Below are positions 1 to 9,802 of a stretch of 31,959 bases of DNA, piece by piece; position 1 is the first letter of the stretch, and each line of letters starts with the position of its first letter. The position numbers and the translations under genes are program-made. Under the pieces are notes generated by a model. That model saw nothing but the letters and a program-made list of their open reading frames with translations, was not told where the DNA came from and did no database searches. This stretch comes from Bacteroidales bacterium (GTDB lineage: Bacteria; Bacteroidota; Bacteroidia; Bacteroidales; P3), in the NCBI GenBank assembly GCA_900769785.1, contig CAAGHV010000039.1, positions 1 through 31,959 of the forward strand, in the 5' to 3' direction.

Positions 1-554
1 CAAAGTAATTTTTAGAAATTGCCTGAAATTATATGTTCATGCAAATTATTTTGGAAATTAATTCAACCAACGGGTATATATAATAATTATATATGTATTA
101 TTATTTATTTTTATTATCTACTTCGGCTCTTTTTGTCAAAAAAAGGTGACCCGGTTACCATACATGCCATAGTGGTAGATTATTTTTCGACAAAAAACAC
201 CCGATGTAAACAATTTTTTATCACTATAGGTACTCAAACAATACGCCATGCAGATACTTCGGCCACGCGAGGAAAATTTTATTTCTACTTTTTAACTTTT
301 ATATCGAAATGATTTCGTACCTTTGCAGGTTAGAAATAGACTTTTGATGTATATACATATAATGTATATACTACTCTTAAACAACATGATAACTAATAAA
401 CTTTTTGGTGTATCAGTATGTTTATTTGGGCAAATGTTATAGGTAAAGGCAATGTGGAGGATAGGTAATAGATATGACAGCGATTGCGATATGGAGTGAA
501 ACCGTTGAACGAAAAATTATAAATAACACAATAAAAATAAATTATTAATTAAAA
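1..554. other. Non-coding region upstream of the giant surface protein
   Basis: AT-rich stretch with no convincing gene. A 97-codon open frame at 19-312 has low-complexity Tyr/Ile-rich content and no recognisable domain, so I treat it as chance. The region contains a Bacteroidota-type -7 box at 318-325, a 13-base dyad just before it (305-317), and two copies of GTATATAC at 349-356 and 364-371. The presumed 5' leader of the downstream gene would be about 220 bases, long enough to hold RNA-level control, but I see no known riboswitch. Confidence 0.6.
305..325 (+). promoter_or_regulatory. Putative promoter with adjacent palindrome for the 2,506-residue protein gene
   Basis: TACCTTTG at 318-325 matches the Bacteroidota -7 consensus TAnnTTTG. 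Immediately upstream, CGAAAT-G-ATTTCG (305-317) is a perfect 6-bp inverted repeat around one base. It lies in the spacer between the -7 and -33 positions, where a repressor or activator could sit. No good -33 TTG is visible (only a T-run near 297-300), which would fit a promoter that needs an activator or an alternative sigma factor. That last point is inference. Confidence 0.5.
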
Positions 555-3500
555 ATGTCCTTTATGAGAAAGTTATTTTCATTTATGGTACTCATGGCAA
601 TGTTTTTGCCTTGGGTAGTGCAGGCACAAACTGCACCGGCATCTCTGCCCTACATATGCGGCTTTGAAGATGCAACTGAAAATGGCAATTGGACCATTGT
701 AAACGGCAACAGTACCAATAAGTTCTTTATTGGCAGCGCCGTAAATAATGGAGGTACACAAAGTTTGTACATTTCCAACAATGCCACAGGTAGTACTTAC
801 AACTATTCAAACACTGCCGCAGGCTACGTATTTGCCTATCGCGAAATACAGGTAGCCACCGACGGAGGTTACACTTTTACCTTCGACTGGAATGCAAAAG
901 GTGAAAGTACTTATGACTACCTGAGAGTATTCCTAATCCCGGCCAATGCAACAGACACCATTGTTCCAAAATCGGGAACAACAAATGCCCATACCGGAGT
1001 TACTGCCACAGCTGCTCCAAGCACTTGGATAACAATTGACGGCGGAACAAAACTAAACCTGATATCGGATTGGGCAAGTTTTGCAAGCGACGAAATATCA
1101 TTGACAGCCGGAACCTACAAATTGGCTTTCTATTGGAGAAATGATGGTAGCGGCGGTAGCCAATCTCCTGCAGCCATAGACAACATCAACGTATCGCCGA
1201 TGTTGTGTTCGCGTCCTGTAGGAATAGCTTTGACAAGTGTTGACGCATATTCGGCCACAATAAGCTGGAATGCCACCACTGCCAACACCTTTGTATATGT
1301 AAACGACACACTGGGTGCACCACGCCAATGGAACATTAACGCTACAACGCTAAACACCAACTCTGTTACCATTGAAGACCTTACACCCAATACTGTATAT
1401 AGATTCTACCTTCAAAGCCTTTGCGGCAACGATACCAGTATATGGTTAAGCTTCGACTACCGTACAAACTGTATAGCCGTAAGCGACGATTTGCTTCCAT
1501 ATCATGAAAGTTTTGAAAGTTGGAGTTCGGGCAACTTTGACCCCTGCTACGTGGCTACCAACAACAACGCTACTGCTGTAAGCCAACCGGCCATCAACAC
1601 TTCGAACCATAGCGACAGCCTGAAATCGTTGTATATGTACTCTACAGCAGCCTATGCAAGTTGGTTGGCATTCCCTCCTTTCGAAAGCGATATCAACAGT
1701 TTGCAAGTATCGTTTGATATGTACAAAACCACCGCCACTGCCGTATATCCGTTGCTGGTGGGCGTAATGAGCAACCGCGACAGCATATCTACTTTCGATA
1801 CCATTGCAATAGCATACTGCCCTGTGGCCAACAAATGGCAACGCTTCACATTCTCACTTACCGAATACAACGGCGATGGCCAATACCTAGCCTTTGTATC
1901 GCCCAATGGCATAATTTCGGGCAACTATATCGACAATATTGTGGTTGATTATGCCGCAGCTTGTTCGGACGCCTCTGCTATAGACATAACCGGTGTTACC
2001 GAAACAACAGCCACTATAGAATGGCAAAACGTTGGCTCTGCAAGTTATGTAATTGAATATGGCAATATAGGATTTACACCAGGCATGGAAATGGGAACTA
2101 CCGAATTTGCCAACGGCGAAAGCTTCACCATAACAGATCTTACAGGCAACACTGCATACCACTTTTATATGCGTTCCGACTGTTCGGGCGATACCGGCAA
2201 CTGGTTTGGACCTTTAACATTCCGCACCTCATGTCCCGAAGCTATCGATTTGAGCAATGGCGCATATATCGAAGACTTCGACAGCTACACCGCTTCTACA
2301 AGCCAAACTTCGTATGCTGCAACCAACGAACTTCCGGGATGTTGGAACTTCTGGACCGATGGTACCAACGGCAGCACCGGTGCATACTTCCCACGTATAT
2401 ACAAAGGTACCGCTGTATCGCCAACCAACAGCAACAACAACCTGCAAATGGCTGTAATGCACTATACAGGTACAACGGCCACCACTTTGGGATATGTAAC
2501 TGAACGTGGCGAGATAAAGATAGCCACACTTCCGGTTTTCAACGAACCTCTTAGCGACCTTACAATATCGTTCGAAGCCAAGACCACTGCCCCATCGAGT
2601 ACCAACGCATACAACGATACAATATTCGTAGCCATTGCTACAACCGACTCGACCTACATACCTCTTACCTACGTTACAAGTAGCGACGATTTGATAGTGG
2701 TAGAAGAAGAATTGGGCCAATATGCATCGCTTATACCTACATCGGGCAACGCTCGTTTGGCATTGGTATTCAAAGCCGGCTCGTTCTCCAGTTCAACCGT
2801 ACGCTACTGCGGTATCGACAATGTGGTGGTTATGAGAACTCCTACTTGTAAGAGACCTTACGACGGTGCAATAACAAATGTAACTGCTACAACGGCTACA
2901 TACGTATTTACCGATTCCATAAACAGCAACAACTACGAAATTATATGGAACACCATAGACGACATTGAACTTACACTTGCCGAAGGCGCCAACTACAGTA
3001 CCGCTACCGATACTACCGGCGAAATTACCAACCTCGAACCCGCCACTACTTATTATGCTTGGGTTAGAAGTGTATGTACCGGCGAATACAGCCCATGGAC
3101 AGAACTTGGACGTTTCATTACCGAATGCTACCCATTGGATACACTGCCATTCTACGAAGACTTCGACAGCTACACTACCGATGTGGTTACTTCGTCATCA
3201 GCACCGGCAGCATATCCAAACCATAGTCTTCCTACATGTTGGAAATTCATTAATTTGAGCGAATCGTCAAGTACTTATCCTCAGGCTTTCGTTACATCGT
3301 GGGCAACATACAACCCCAATGGAGGAAATAGCTTATTCTTCAAGTCGAGCCAAACCACTCCTGTATATGCCGTATTGCCTAAGATAGATGCCAATATCGA
3401 AGATTTGCAACTAACCTTCTCTTACCGCAACGAAGGTGTAAGTGCTTATAACGGTACATTATGGGTAGGTGTGATGACCGATCCTACCAACGATTCTACA

Positions 3501-6500
3501 TTTATAGCATTGGAAGCAATGCCTCAAACAAACGTAATAACACGTGCCGAATATACATTCTTTGCCGACACTATGACCGGTACCGATTATTATATAGCAT
3601 TCCGCTACAGCGGAGGTACAGGTCAAAACTATTATATGTCGATAGACAGTATATCGGTACACACTGCACCTGCATGTAGAAGAAGTTTGGATTTGACAGC
3701 CGATAACATCACTACCAACAGCGCCGACCTTACATGGGTAAACGGCAGCGCAAGTTCGTATATAATAGCTGTATCTACTACCGAAGGTTTCAACCCCGAT
3801 ACTTGTACCAACCTTCTTACTTCGGCAACCGAATCGGTAACACTTACCGGCCTAGCCGACTATACTACCTATTATTTTGCAGTAAAAGCAGTATGTGGTT
3901 CGGATAGCGGAGCTTGGTCGCAAGTGGCAAGATTCAAAACCACTATGGAATGTAACGGTCTGGACTTTGTTGAACCGATAATAGGAAATCCGAATGCTAC
4001 TACATCAAACTCTACTTATCCTTTCTACTCTACCAGTACTACATACCCACGTGGTATTACTTGGCAACTTTATACTCAGGTAGAATTGGAAGAACAACAC
4101 GTTTACAGTGGCAACTCAATCAAAGCCATTGCATACCAATACACCGGTTCTACAGCCATGAATGCTCCACGCATAAACGTATATATGACCGAAATTGACA
4201 CCAACTTTATAGGCGTTGCCGATACTGTTGCATTAAGCCAGATGACTCTTGTATTTAGCGGAAGCCAAACCTTTAGCAACGCTGAAGAATGGAGTTCTAT
4301 AATGCTTGATACTCCTTTCAACTACTCAGGTAGCCGCAACCTTTTGGTAGCAGTTGAAAGAGACACTACCGTAAATGTTGCAGGAAGTTTCAAATACACA
4401 GCCGGTGGTAGTTCAGACTATCGTTGCGTTTACTCTTACACAACCACTTCGGGTTCGAAATCGGCTGTAAGAACTGTAAACCGCAGCAACATACGCTTCA
4501 GCATTTGTACCAGCACTCCTGCATGTGAACGTCCGGACAGCATTGTAGTATCCAACGTACAACCTACACAAGTAGATGTTGCATGGGTAGGAAACGGTAC
4601 TACATACGACGTAGCCTACGGACCTAGAGGTTTCGACATAGACTCGACCAATACTTACCAAGTAGTAACCGGAATAACAACCAACCATACTACACTTACC
4701 AACCTTACAGATGGCGAAAACTACGATGTATATGTTCGTGGCAACTGTACACAACCTGTAGCTTCCAGCGAATGGTCGTACAAAGCTATGTTCACTACAC
4801 CATGCTTACCACAAAGTGTTCCTTACATCGAAGACTTTGATAGCTATACTACCGATGTAGCCACAGCTGCTGCACCAACTTCGTCGTACCCCAACCATCT
4901 AAGACCTGATTGCTGGAACTTGCTAAACCTAAGTGCTACTTCAACTACATACCCACAAGCATTCATGTCGTCGAAAAGCGATTATGCATTAAGTGGCAAC
5001 TGCTTGTTCTTCCGCTCTAGCTCCACTGCCCCTGTATTTGCAGTACTTCCAAAACTAAATGCAAATATCAACACATTGCAGATATTATTCAGCTACCGCA
5101 ACGAAGGAACAAGTGCTTCTAACCACATTATTACTCTTGGTGTGATGACTGATCCTAGCGATACTTCGACATTCATTCCTGTAAAATCATATCCAAAAAT
5201 AACTACTGTAACAACAGTGGAACACTTATTTGGATTTGACACCTTGAATGGCAACAACTACTATATTGCTTTCCGCTATACAGGTGGTACAGGCAACAAT
5301 ATGTGGGCTGCTATCGACAGCATAGTGGTTGACTACATGCCATCATGTCCGAAACCAATCAATTTGGCAGCCGGCAACCTAACAGAAACAAGTGCCGAAC
5401 TATCGTGGAGCGGCAATTCTTCCAACTATATGATAGAATACGGTCCTGTAGGTTTTGAAATAGGAACAGGTACAATAGTAACCAGCAATACCAACAGCAT
5501 TACCCTTAACGGTTTGACTCATAGCACACGTTACGAGTACTATGTAAAAGCGGTATGCGGTGCCAACGATAGTAGCGAGTGGTCGTTAGAATCATGTATA
5601 TTCCGTACCGAATGCGGTATTGTATCGGCATTGCCATGGTACGCCGACCTTGACGGTACTTGGTACTACTATCCAAACAACGATAACAACGCTCGTTTCC
5701 CATCGTGTTGGAGCATGTCAAACGGCGGTGCTGCTGCATATAACTGGCGCAATACCACTACAGCATCCAACATACGCACGGGTTCGTATGCTATCTACTA
5801 TTACGGTAGCTACTCTTCATCAGTTGAACACGACGACTGGTTGATAACTCCGGAATTACAACTTACCGGAAACGAACAACTGGTATTCTGGATGAAGAAT
5901 GCTTCTACTTCTACATCATCATCCACTTACTCATACGATGCTCGCGTGGCAATATACGCTTACACTGTTAATGCCAACGATAGCGTGGTAACACCCGACG
6001 ACTTTATTTTGGTAAATCCATACATTACATTGGCTCCGGGTCAAACTCAATATCAAGAACAAATAGTTCCTCTTACAGGATTGACAGGCAATGTGCGTTT
6101 GGCATTTGTTGTTGACACAACTAGCTACACATTCTATATCGACGATATAGTAGTAGAAGCAATGCCTTCGTGTCCGAAACCACGTTTGATAACAGTCGAC
6201 TCTGTATCGCAAACAACCGTTGAACTTTCGTGGGTAAGCGATGCTACAAACTTTATAGTAGAATACAAGAGATCGGTAGATACAGTATGGGATGCACTTA
6301 CAGGTATATCTACCAACACTACTGTAGTTACAGGATTGGCACCATCAACAGCTTACGACTTCCGTATAAAAGCTGTATGTAGTGCAACCGACAGCAGTGT
6401 ATGGAGCAATATATTCAGCGAAGCTACATTGTGTGGCGCTGTTTCACTTCCATTCTTCGAAAACTTCAGTTCTACTACATTCCCATCGAACTGTTGGGAA

Positions 6501-8075
6501 CGTATGAGTGGCGACCTTACAACAGGCAGTGGTACCACAGTTTCTTCAGGATGGGTTCGTATGACAAATAGTTACGGACTTGATGACGCTCATGCTAAAT
6601 TCAATATCTATGGACTAAACCGTCGCTACAGCCTTATCACTCCCGAAATAGACTTGGGTAGCACACCTGGTGCAGAACTTACATTCGACCTAGCTTTGAC
6701 CGACTATAACAATGGCGATACCATTGAAACCGACAAAGATACCTACGACGACAAGTTTATGGTTATCATCTCGAACGATGGCGGTGCTACATGGTCGCAA
6801 GCCAATGCCACTATATGGAGCGACGATACAACAATCTCAGCAAACTACTCATTCCGCGGTATCAGTGCAAGCGGCGAGCATGTAACAATAGACCTATCGC
6901 AATACTATGGCGATACCATCAAGATTGCATTCTATGGCGAATCGACAGTAAGCGGTGGCGACAACGACTTACATATCGACAACATATTGGTACAATCAGC
7001 TTGTCCTGCACCTGTTATAACAGACGTAACACCTGATGCTACTACTGCTACCATAGCATGGTCGGCTAGTGCTACCGACTTCCAAGTTGCATACAAAGAA
7101 GCCACAGCTAGCGAATGGTCGGCAGAAGAAAATGTTACTAATGCTACAACTTATACTTTCAGTGGTCTATTGCCCGAAACATCATACCAATTCCGTGTAC
7201 GTGCAATGTGCAACGAAGGCGAATACTCCGCTTGGACAACCGGTACATTCACTACATTGGTTCTTCCTTGTATTGCTCCTACAAATATTACTGCTACCGA
7301 AATTACTAATAACTCGGCTGTAATAGGTTGGGAAGCACAAGACAATCAGATTTCGTGGGAAGTAAGATATGCTACTCAAGGACAAGATACCACAGTAGTT
7401 ACTACAACCAATCCTATAACCATCAGCAACCTATATTACGGCCAAACATACCAAGTATGGGTACGTGCATTCTGTGGTGCCGATACATATAGTGATTGGT
7501 CTGAACCTATATCGTTCAACACTCTATCGTGTAGTCCTATCAGCAACCTTACTGTAACTACAGTTGGTACAGACAATGCTACATTAACCTGGACCGCCGA
7601 AGCCGGACAAACCGAATGGGAAATAAGTTACGGACCTGAAGGTTTCTCGGAAGGCAATGGTACAGTAGTAAACGTTAGCAATACTCCAACTTACCAAATC
7701 ACAGGTTTGGAATCGGGTATAAAATACGATGCATACGTAAGAGCTAAGTGTAGCGAAGGATTCTACAGTGCATGGTCGCCAAAAGTAACATTTACTACTA
7801 CAGTGGGAATAAATACTGCCGAAGGCAACAGCCTAAACGCTAACCTATTCCCCAACCCTGCAACAAAAGAAGCTACAATAGCTGTTGAAGGTGTTAACGG
7901 TAAAGTAGAAATCATCGTTTCTGACTTGAACGGTCGCACATTGATACAAGAAGAAACAACTTGCAACGGTCAATTTGTCAAGAGCATAAATGTTGAACAA
8001 TGGGCAAAGGGTACTTACTTTGTTCGTATAATTAACAATGATGCCGTGGCAATCCAAAAATTGATTGTACGATAA
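555..8075 (+). CDS. Giant secreted multidomain adhesin-like protein with MAM-like and FN3 repeats and a T9SS sorting domain
   Basis: The 2,506-residue product starts with a signal peptide (residues 4-24, ending WVVQA|QT); Met1 or Met4 (base 564) could be the start. The body alternates beta-sandwich modules of the MAM/cleaved-adhesin kind, marked by PYxEDFDSY and xxCW motifs (near residues 314, 570, 865, 1422, 1693 and 1965), with Cys-initiated fibronectin type III domains (starting near 218, 470, 765, 1041, 1324, 1598, 1873, 2150, 2239 and 2326). The segment 1131-1323 is a different module. The C-terminus from about 2417 is a type A T9SS sorting domain: FPNPA, a DLNGR turn, KGTYFVRI and a final IVR. 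The family is exported through T9SS and attached to the surface or released; adhesion to host or polysaccharide is the usual inference. Ligand and catalytic activity are unknown, and I see no enzyme motif. It is transcribed alone, with a terminator 23 bases past the stop. Confidence 0.93.
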   Translation: MSFMRKLFSFMVLMAMFLPWVVQAQTAPASLPYICGFEDATENGNWTIVNGNSTNKFFIGSAVNNGGTQSLYISNNATGSTYNYSNTAAGYVFAYREIQVATDGGYTFTFDWNAKGESTYDYLRVFLIPANATDTIVPKSGTTNAHTGVTATAAPSTWITIDGGTKLNLISDWASFASDEISLTAGTYKLAFYWRNDGSGGSQSPAAIDNINVSPMLCSRPVGIALTSVDAYSATISWNATTANTFVYVNDTLGAPRQWNINATTLNTNSVTIEDLTPNTVYRFYLQSLCGNDTSIWLSFDYRTNCIAVSDDLLPYHESFESWSSGNFDPCYVATNNNATAVSQPAINTSNHSDSLKSLYMYSTAAYASWLAFPPFESDINSLQVSFDMYKTTATAVYPLLVGVMSNRDSISTFDTIAIAYCPVANKWQRFTFSLTEYNGDGQYLAFVSPNGIISGNYIDNIVVDYAAACSDASAIDITGVTETTATIEWQNVGSASYVIEYGNIGFTPGMEMGTTEFANGESFTITDLTGNTAYHFYMRSDCSGDTGNWFGPLTFRTSCPEAIDLSNGAYIEDFDSYTASTSQTSYAATNELPGCWNFWTDGTNGSTGAYFPRIYKGTAVSPTNSNNNLQMAVMHYTGTTATTLGYVTERGEIKIATLPVFNEPLSDLTISFEAKTTAPSSTNAYNDTIFVAIATTDSTYIPLTYVTSSDDLIVVEEELGQYASLIPTSGNARLALVFKAGSFSSSTVRYCGIDNVVVMRTPTCKRPYDGAITNVTATTATYVFTDSINSNNYEIIWNTIDDIELTLAEGANYSTATDTTGEITNLEPATTYYAWVRSVCTGEYSPWTELGRFITECYPLDTLPFYEDFDSYTTDVVTSSSAPAAYPNHSLPTCWKFINLSESSSTYPQAFVTSWATYNPNGGNSLFFKSSQTTPVYAVLPKIDANIEDLQLTFSYRNEGVSAYNGTLWVGVMTDPTNDSTFIALEAMPQTNVITRAEYTFFADTMTGTDYYIAFRYSGGTGQNYYMSIDSISVHTAPACRRSLDLTADNITTNSADLTWVNGSASSYIIAVSTTEGFNPDTCTNLLTSATESVTLTGLADYTTYYFAVKAVCGSDSGAWSQVARFKTTMECNGLDFVEPIIGNPNATTSNSTYPFYSTSTTYPRGITWQLYTQVELEEQHVYSGNSIKAIAYQYTGSTAMNAPRINVYMTEIDTNFIGVADTVALSQMTLVFSGSQTFSNAEEWSSIMLDTPFNYSGSRNLLVAVERDTTVNVAGSFKYTAGGSSDYRCVYSYTTTSGSKSAVRTVNRSNIRFSICTSTPACERPDSIVVSNVQPTQVDVAWVGNGTTYDVAYGPRGFDIDSTNTYQVVTGITTNHTTLTNLTDGENYDVYVRGNCTQPVASSEWSYKAMFTTPCLPQSVPYIEDFDSYTTDVATAAAPTSSYPNHLRPDCWNLLNLSATSTTYPQAFMSSKSDYALSGNCLFFRSSSTAPVFAVLPKLNANINTLQILFSYRNEGTSASNHIITLGVMTDPSDTSTFIPVKSYPKITTVTTVEHLFGFDTLNGNNYYIAFRYTGGTGNNMWAAIDSIVVDYMPSCPKPINLAAGNLTETSAELSWSGNSSNYMIEYGPVGFEIGTGTIVTSNTNSITLNGLTHSTRYEYYVKAVCGANDSSEWSLESCIFRTECGIVSALPWYADLDGTWYYYPNNDNNARFPSCWSMSNGGAAAYNWRNTTTASNIRTGSYAIYYYGSYSSSVEHDDWLITPELQLTGNEQLVFWMKNASTSTSSSTYSYDARVAIYAYTVNANDSVVTPDDFILVNPYITLAPGQTQYQEQIVPLTGLTGNVRLAFVVDTTSYTFYIDDIVVEAMPSCPKPRLITVDSVSQTTVELSWVSDATNFIVEYKRSVDTVWDALTGISTNTTVVTGLAPSTAYDFRIKAVCSATDSSVWSNIFSEATLCGAVSLPFFENFSSTTFPSNCWERMSGDLTTGSGTTVSSGWVRMTNSYGLDDAHAKFNIYGLNRRYSLITPEIDLGSTPGAELTFDLALTDYNNGDTIETDKDTYDDKFMVIISNDGGATWSQANATIWSDDTTISANYSFRGISASGEHVTIDLSQYYGDTIKIAFYGESTVSGGDNDLHIDNILVQSACPAPVITDVTPDATTATIAWSASATDFQVAYKEATASEWSAEENVTNATTYTFSGLLPETSYQFRVRAMCNEGEYSAWTTGTFTTLVLPCIAPTNITATEITNNSAVIGWEAQDNQISWEVRYATQGQDTTVVTTTNPITISNLYYGQTYQVWVRAFCGADTYSDWSEPISFNTLSCSPISNLTVTTVGTDNATLTWTAEAGQTEWEISYGPEGFSEGNGTVVNVSNTPTYQITGLESGIKYDAYVRAKCSEGFYSAWSPKVTFTTTVGINTAEGNSLNANLFPNPATKEATIAVEGVNGKVEIIVSDLNGRTLIQEETTCNGQFVKSINVEQWAKGTYFVRIINNDAVAIQKLIVR

Positions 8076-8097
8076 GTAGATTCTTGTAATAACAAAA

Positions 8098-8133
8098 ATA
8101 AAGGGAACTCAATTTTGGGTTCCCTTTATCTTT
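8098..8133 (+). terminator. Rho-independent terminator of the giant protein gene
   Basis: An 11-bp perfect stem (8098-8108 pairing with 8119-8129, core AAAGGGAAC/GTTCCCTTT) with a 10-base loop, followed by CTTTT. It begins 23 bases after the stop codon. Confidence 0.9.
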
Positions 8134-8477
8134 TGTATTACAATATTAAAGTTGCCAATATTTATACGTACAAATTGAGAAGTTTCGACAATTATTTGAA
8201 ATGCGAATTAAAATATATCGGTCAGAGAAATCAATTTGCATCACGATTTGGTTTTATCTACCTCCCCTAATAATAATGTTGGCATAGTGATGAAATTCGG
8301 GCTATCTCACGAGAGATTTTTTAAGAGTATAACCTGTATAGTTGTAATATTTCACCATTAAGAGGATTACAGTAGGGTATCTATAATTTAAATAATCCAA
8401 CATATAATGTTTTTACCAATGTGATTTGACGATGTAAATCAATCACAACTATCCATCAGATAAGCCTAAAAAACATT
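8130..8477. other. Gap between convergent genes, with a dispersed-repeat copy
   Basis: No gene is visible here. Bases 8240-8264 (ATCACGAT, three differing bases, then GTTTTATCTAC) match the 22-base repeat unit found at 22589-22662. A second block at 8293-8318, with AAATTC, CTATC and CGAGAGA, resembles a block at 28778-28800. Otherwise the stretch is AT-rich and without an open frame of note. Confidence 0.5.
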
Positions 8478-8507
8478 CACGGTCGTATGCAAAAGCATAC
8501 GACCGTG
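8472..8507 (-). terminator. Terminator of hflX
   Basis: Perfect 13-bp stem CACGGTCGTATGC (8478-8490) pairing with 8495-8507 around an AAAA loop. Read on the minus strand it lies just past the hflX stop and is followed by GAATG and a T-run. There is no T-run on the plus-strand side, so it serves the minus strand. Confidence 0.9.
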
Positions 8508-8514
8508 GTTGATA

Positions 8515-9699
8515 TTAGTATAGGAAGTTGTTGTAGGGATATCTTACGGCGTGTATTCGTTTTATCTCTTCGTACATCAAGTTGCGTAGCTGCTCGATGT
8601 TGATTTTCTTTCCGGCCGAGATAAAGAGGGTATGATCGCTGTTCTTGGCCATCCAATGGTTTTGGAGCATTTCCAACGAGAAGTTGTCTTTGGTCATAGG
8701 CGTAAGGTCGTCGGGTTCCTTCTCGGTATAGGTGTAAGCATCAATCTTGTTGAACACAAGAATAGTCGGCTTGGCTATAGCGTCTATCTCCTGTAGGGTT
8801 TTGTTCACCTCGTTTATCTGCTCCTCGTAGTCGCGGTGCGAGATATCCACCACATGTATCAGCAAGTCGGCCTCGCGAACCTCGTCCAAGGTTGATTTGA
8901 AACTCTCCACCAATCCATGTGGCAACTTGCGTATAAAGCCAACGGTGTCGGTAAGCAAGAACGGCAGGTTCTCTATCACCACCTTTCGCACCGTGGTATC
9001 GAGGGTTGCAAATAGCTTGTTCTCGGCAAACACGTCGCTCTTGCTCAGCAGGTTCATCAGGGTAGATTTGCCCACATTGGTGTATCCCACCAAGGCCACA
9101 CGCACCAAACTTTCGCGGTTTTTGCGTTGTAGTACCTTCTGCTTGTCGATAGAGCGAAGCTTTTCTTTCAGCAGCGAAATCTTGTCGAGTATGATACGGC
9201 GGTCGGTCTCTATCTGTGTTTCGCCGGGTCCACGCATACCAATACCACCACGCTGCCGCTCGAGGTGTGTCCACAAACGTGTAAGGCGTGGCAACATATA
9301 TTGGTATTGAGCCAGCTCTACCTGAGTTTTGGCAATAGAAGTCCTCGCTCTTTTGGCAAATATGTCTAATATCAGCGTTGTACGGTCGAGGATTCGGCGG
9401 TTGAGTTCACGCTCGAGGTTTCGCAGTTGCGAAGGTGTAAGTTCGTCGTCAACCACCACAAGGTCTATGTTTTCGGCCTCTATGTATTCGTGTATCTCCT
9501 CCATCTTACCCTTACCTACGTAGGTACGTTTGTCGGGGTGGTCCAGCTTTTGGATAAATGTCTTCACAGGTATTCCGCCGGCGGTGTCTAGCAGGAAAGC
9601 CAACTCACTAAGGTATTCTTCGGTACGCTCCATAGTCATATTGGACGAGCATACGCTTACAAGCACAGCCCTTTCGGGCATCTTTTTTGTTTCTATCAT
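8515..9699 (-). CDS. hflX: GTPase HflX
   Basis: The 394-residue product matches the HflX family in length and order of parts: an N-terminal HflX-specific domain, a coiled helical linker with the glycine-rich signature GGIGMRGPGETQIETD (residues 151-166), then a GTPase domain with P-loop GYTNVGKS (205-212), DTVG (251-254) and NKID (317-320). HflX binds the 50S subunit and splits stalled or stress-inactivated 70S ribosomes using GTP; it acts in the cytoplasm. It lies 103 bases downstream of pheT on the same strand, so co-transcription is possible. The gap contains a strongly foldable RNA element ending 13 bases before the start codon. It ends in its own terminator. Nothing looks truncated, and all nucleotide-binding motifs are intact. 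Confidence 0.96.
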   Translation of the reverse strand: MIETKKMPERAVLVSVCSSNMTMERTEEYLSELAFLLDTAGGIPVKTFIQKLDHPDKRTYVGKGKMEEIHEYIEAENIDLVVVDDELTPSQLRNLERELNRRILDRTTLILDIFAKRARTSIAKTQVELAQYQYMLPRLTRLWTHLERQRGGIGMRGPGETQIETDRRIILDKISLLKEKLRSIDKQKVLQRKNRESLVRVALVGYTNVGKSTLMNLLSKSDVFAENKLFATLDTTVRKVVIENLPFLLTDTVGFIRKLPHGLVESFKSTLDEVREADLLIHVVDISHRDYEEQINEVNKTLQEIDAIAKPTILVFNKIDAYTYTEKEPDDLTPMTKDNFSLEMLQNHWMAKNSDHTLFISAGKKINIEQLRNLMYEEIKRIHAVRYPYNNFLY

Positions 9700-9712
9700 A
9701 TTATATATTATA

Positions 9713-9797
9713 GAGCGACCGCAGTGTGGCTACACTACGGGGCAGCGTTAAGTAAGCACCTATACTACCCTGCGGTGTATCAGTTCCGTGGTCGCTC
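9713..9797 (-). promoter_or_regulatory. Structured RNA element in the hflX 5' leader
   Basis: On the minus strand this 85-base segment can fold into four helices: a closing stem GAGCGAC/GTCGCTC (9791-9797 with 9713-9719), an 8-bp hairpin (9732-9739 with 9720-9727, GGCT loop in plus-strand terms), a 6-bp stem (9765-9770 with 9740-9745) and a weak 3-bp hairpin. The non-Watson-Crick pair in each of the two internal stems is G-U on the minus strand but C-A on the plus, which favours minus-strand transcription. A perfect 7-bp alternative pairing (ACCGCAG 9718-9724 with CTGCGGT 9770-9776) would break the closing stem. It lies between pheT and the hflX start. It is not a tRNA: no T-loop sequence is present. 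Function is unknown; a leader switch, a processing site or an attenuator are possibilities. Confidence 0.45.
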
Positions 9798-9802
9798 AGC
9801 AA

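Noticed and set aside
19..312. 97-codon open frame at the window start
   Set aside because: Low-complexity Tyr/Ile-rich content, no domain, no promoter upstream within the window.
9713..9797. A tRNA gene on either strand
   Set aside because: The 7-bp closing stem and four helices look tRNA-like, but there is no T-loop sequence, no proper D-arm and no CCA-compatible anticodon arm.
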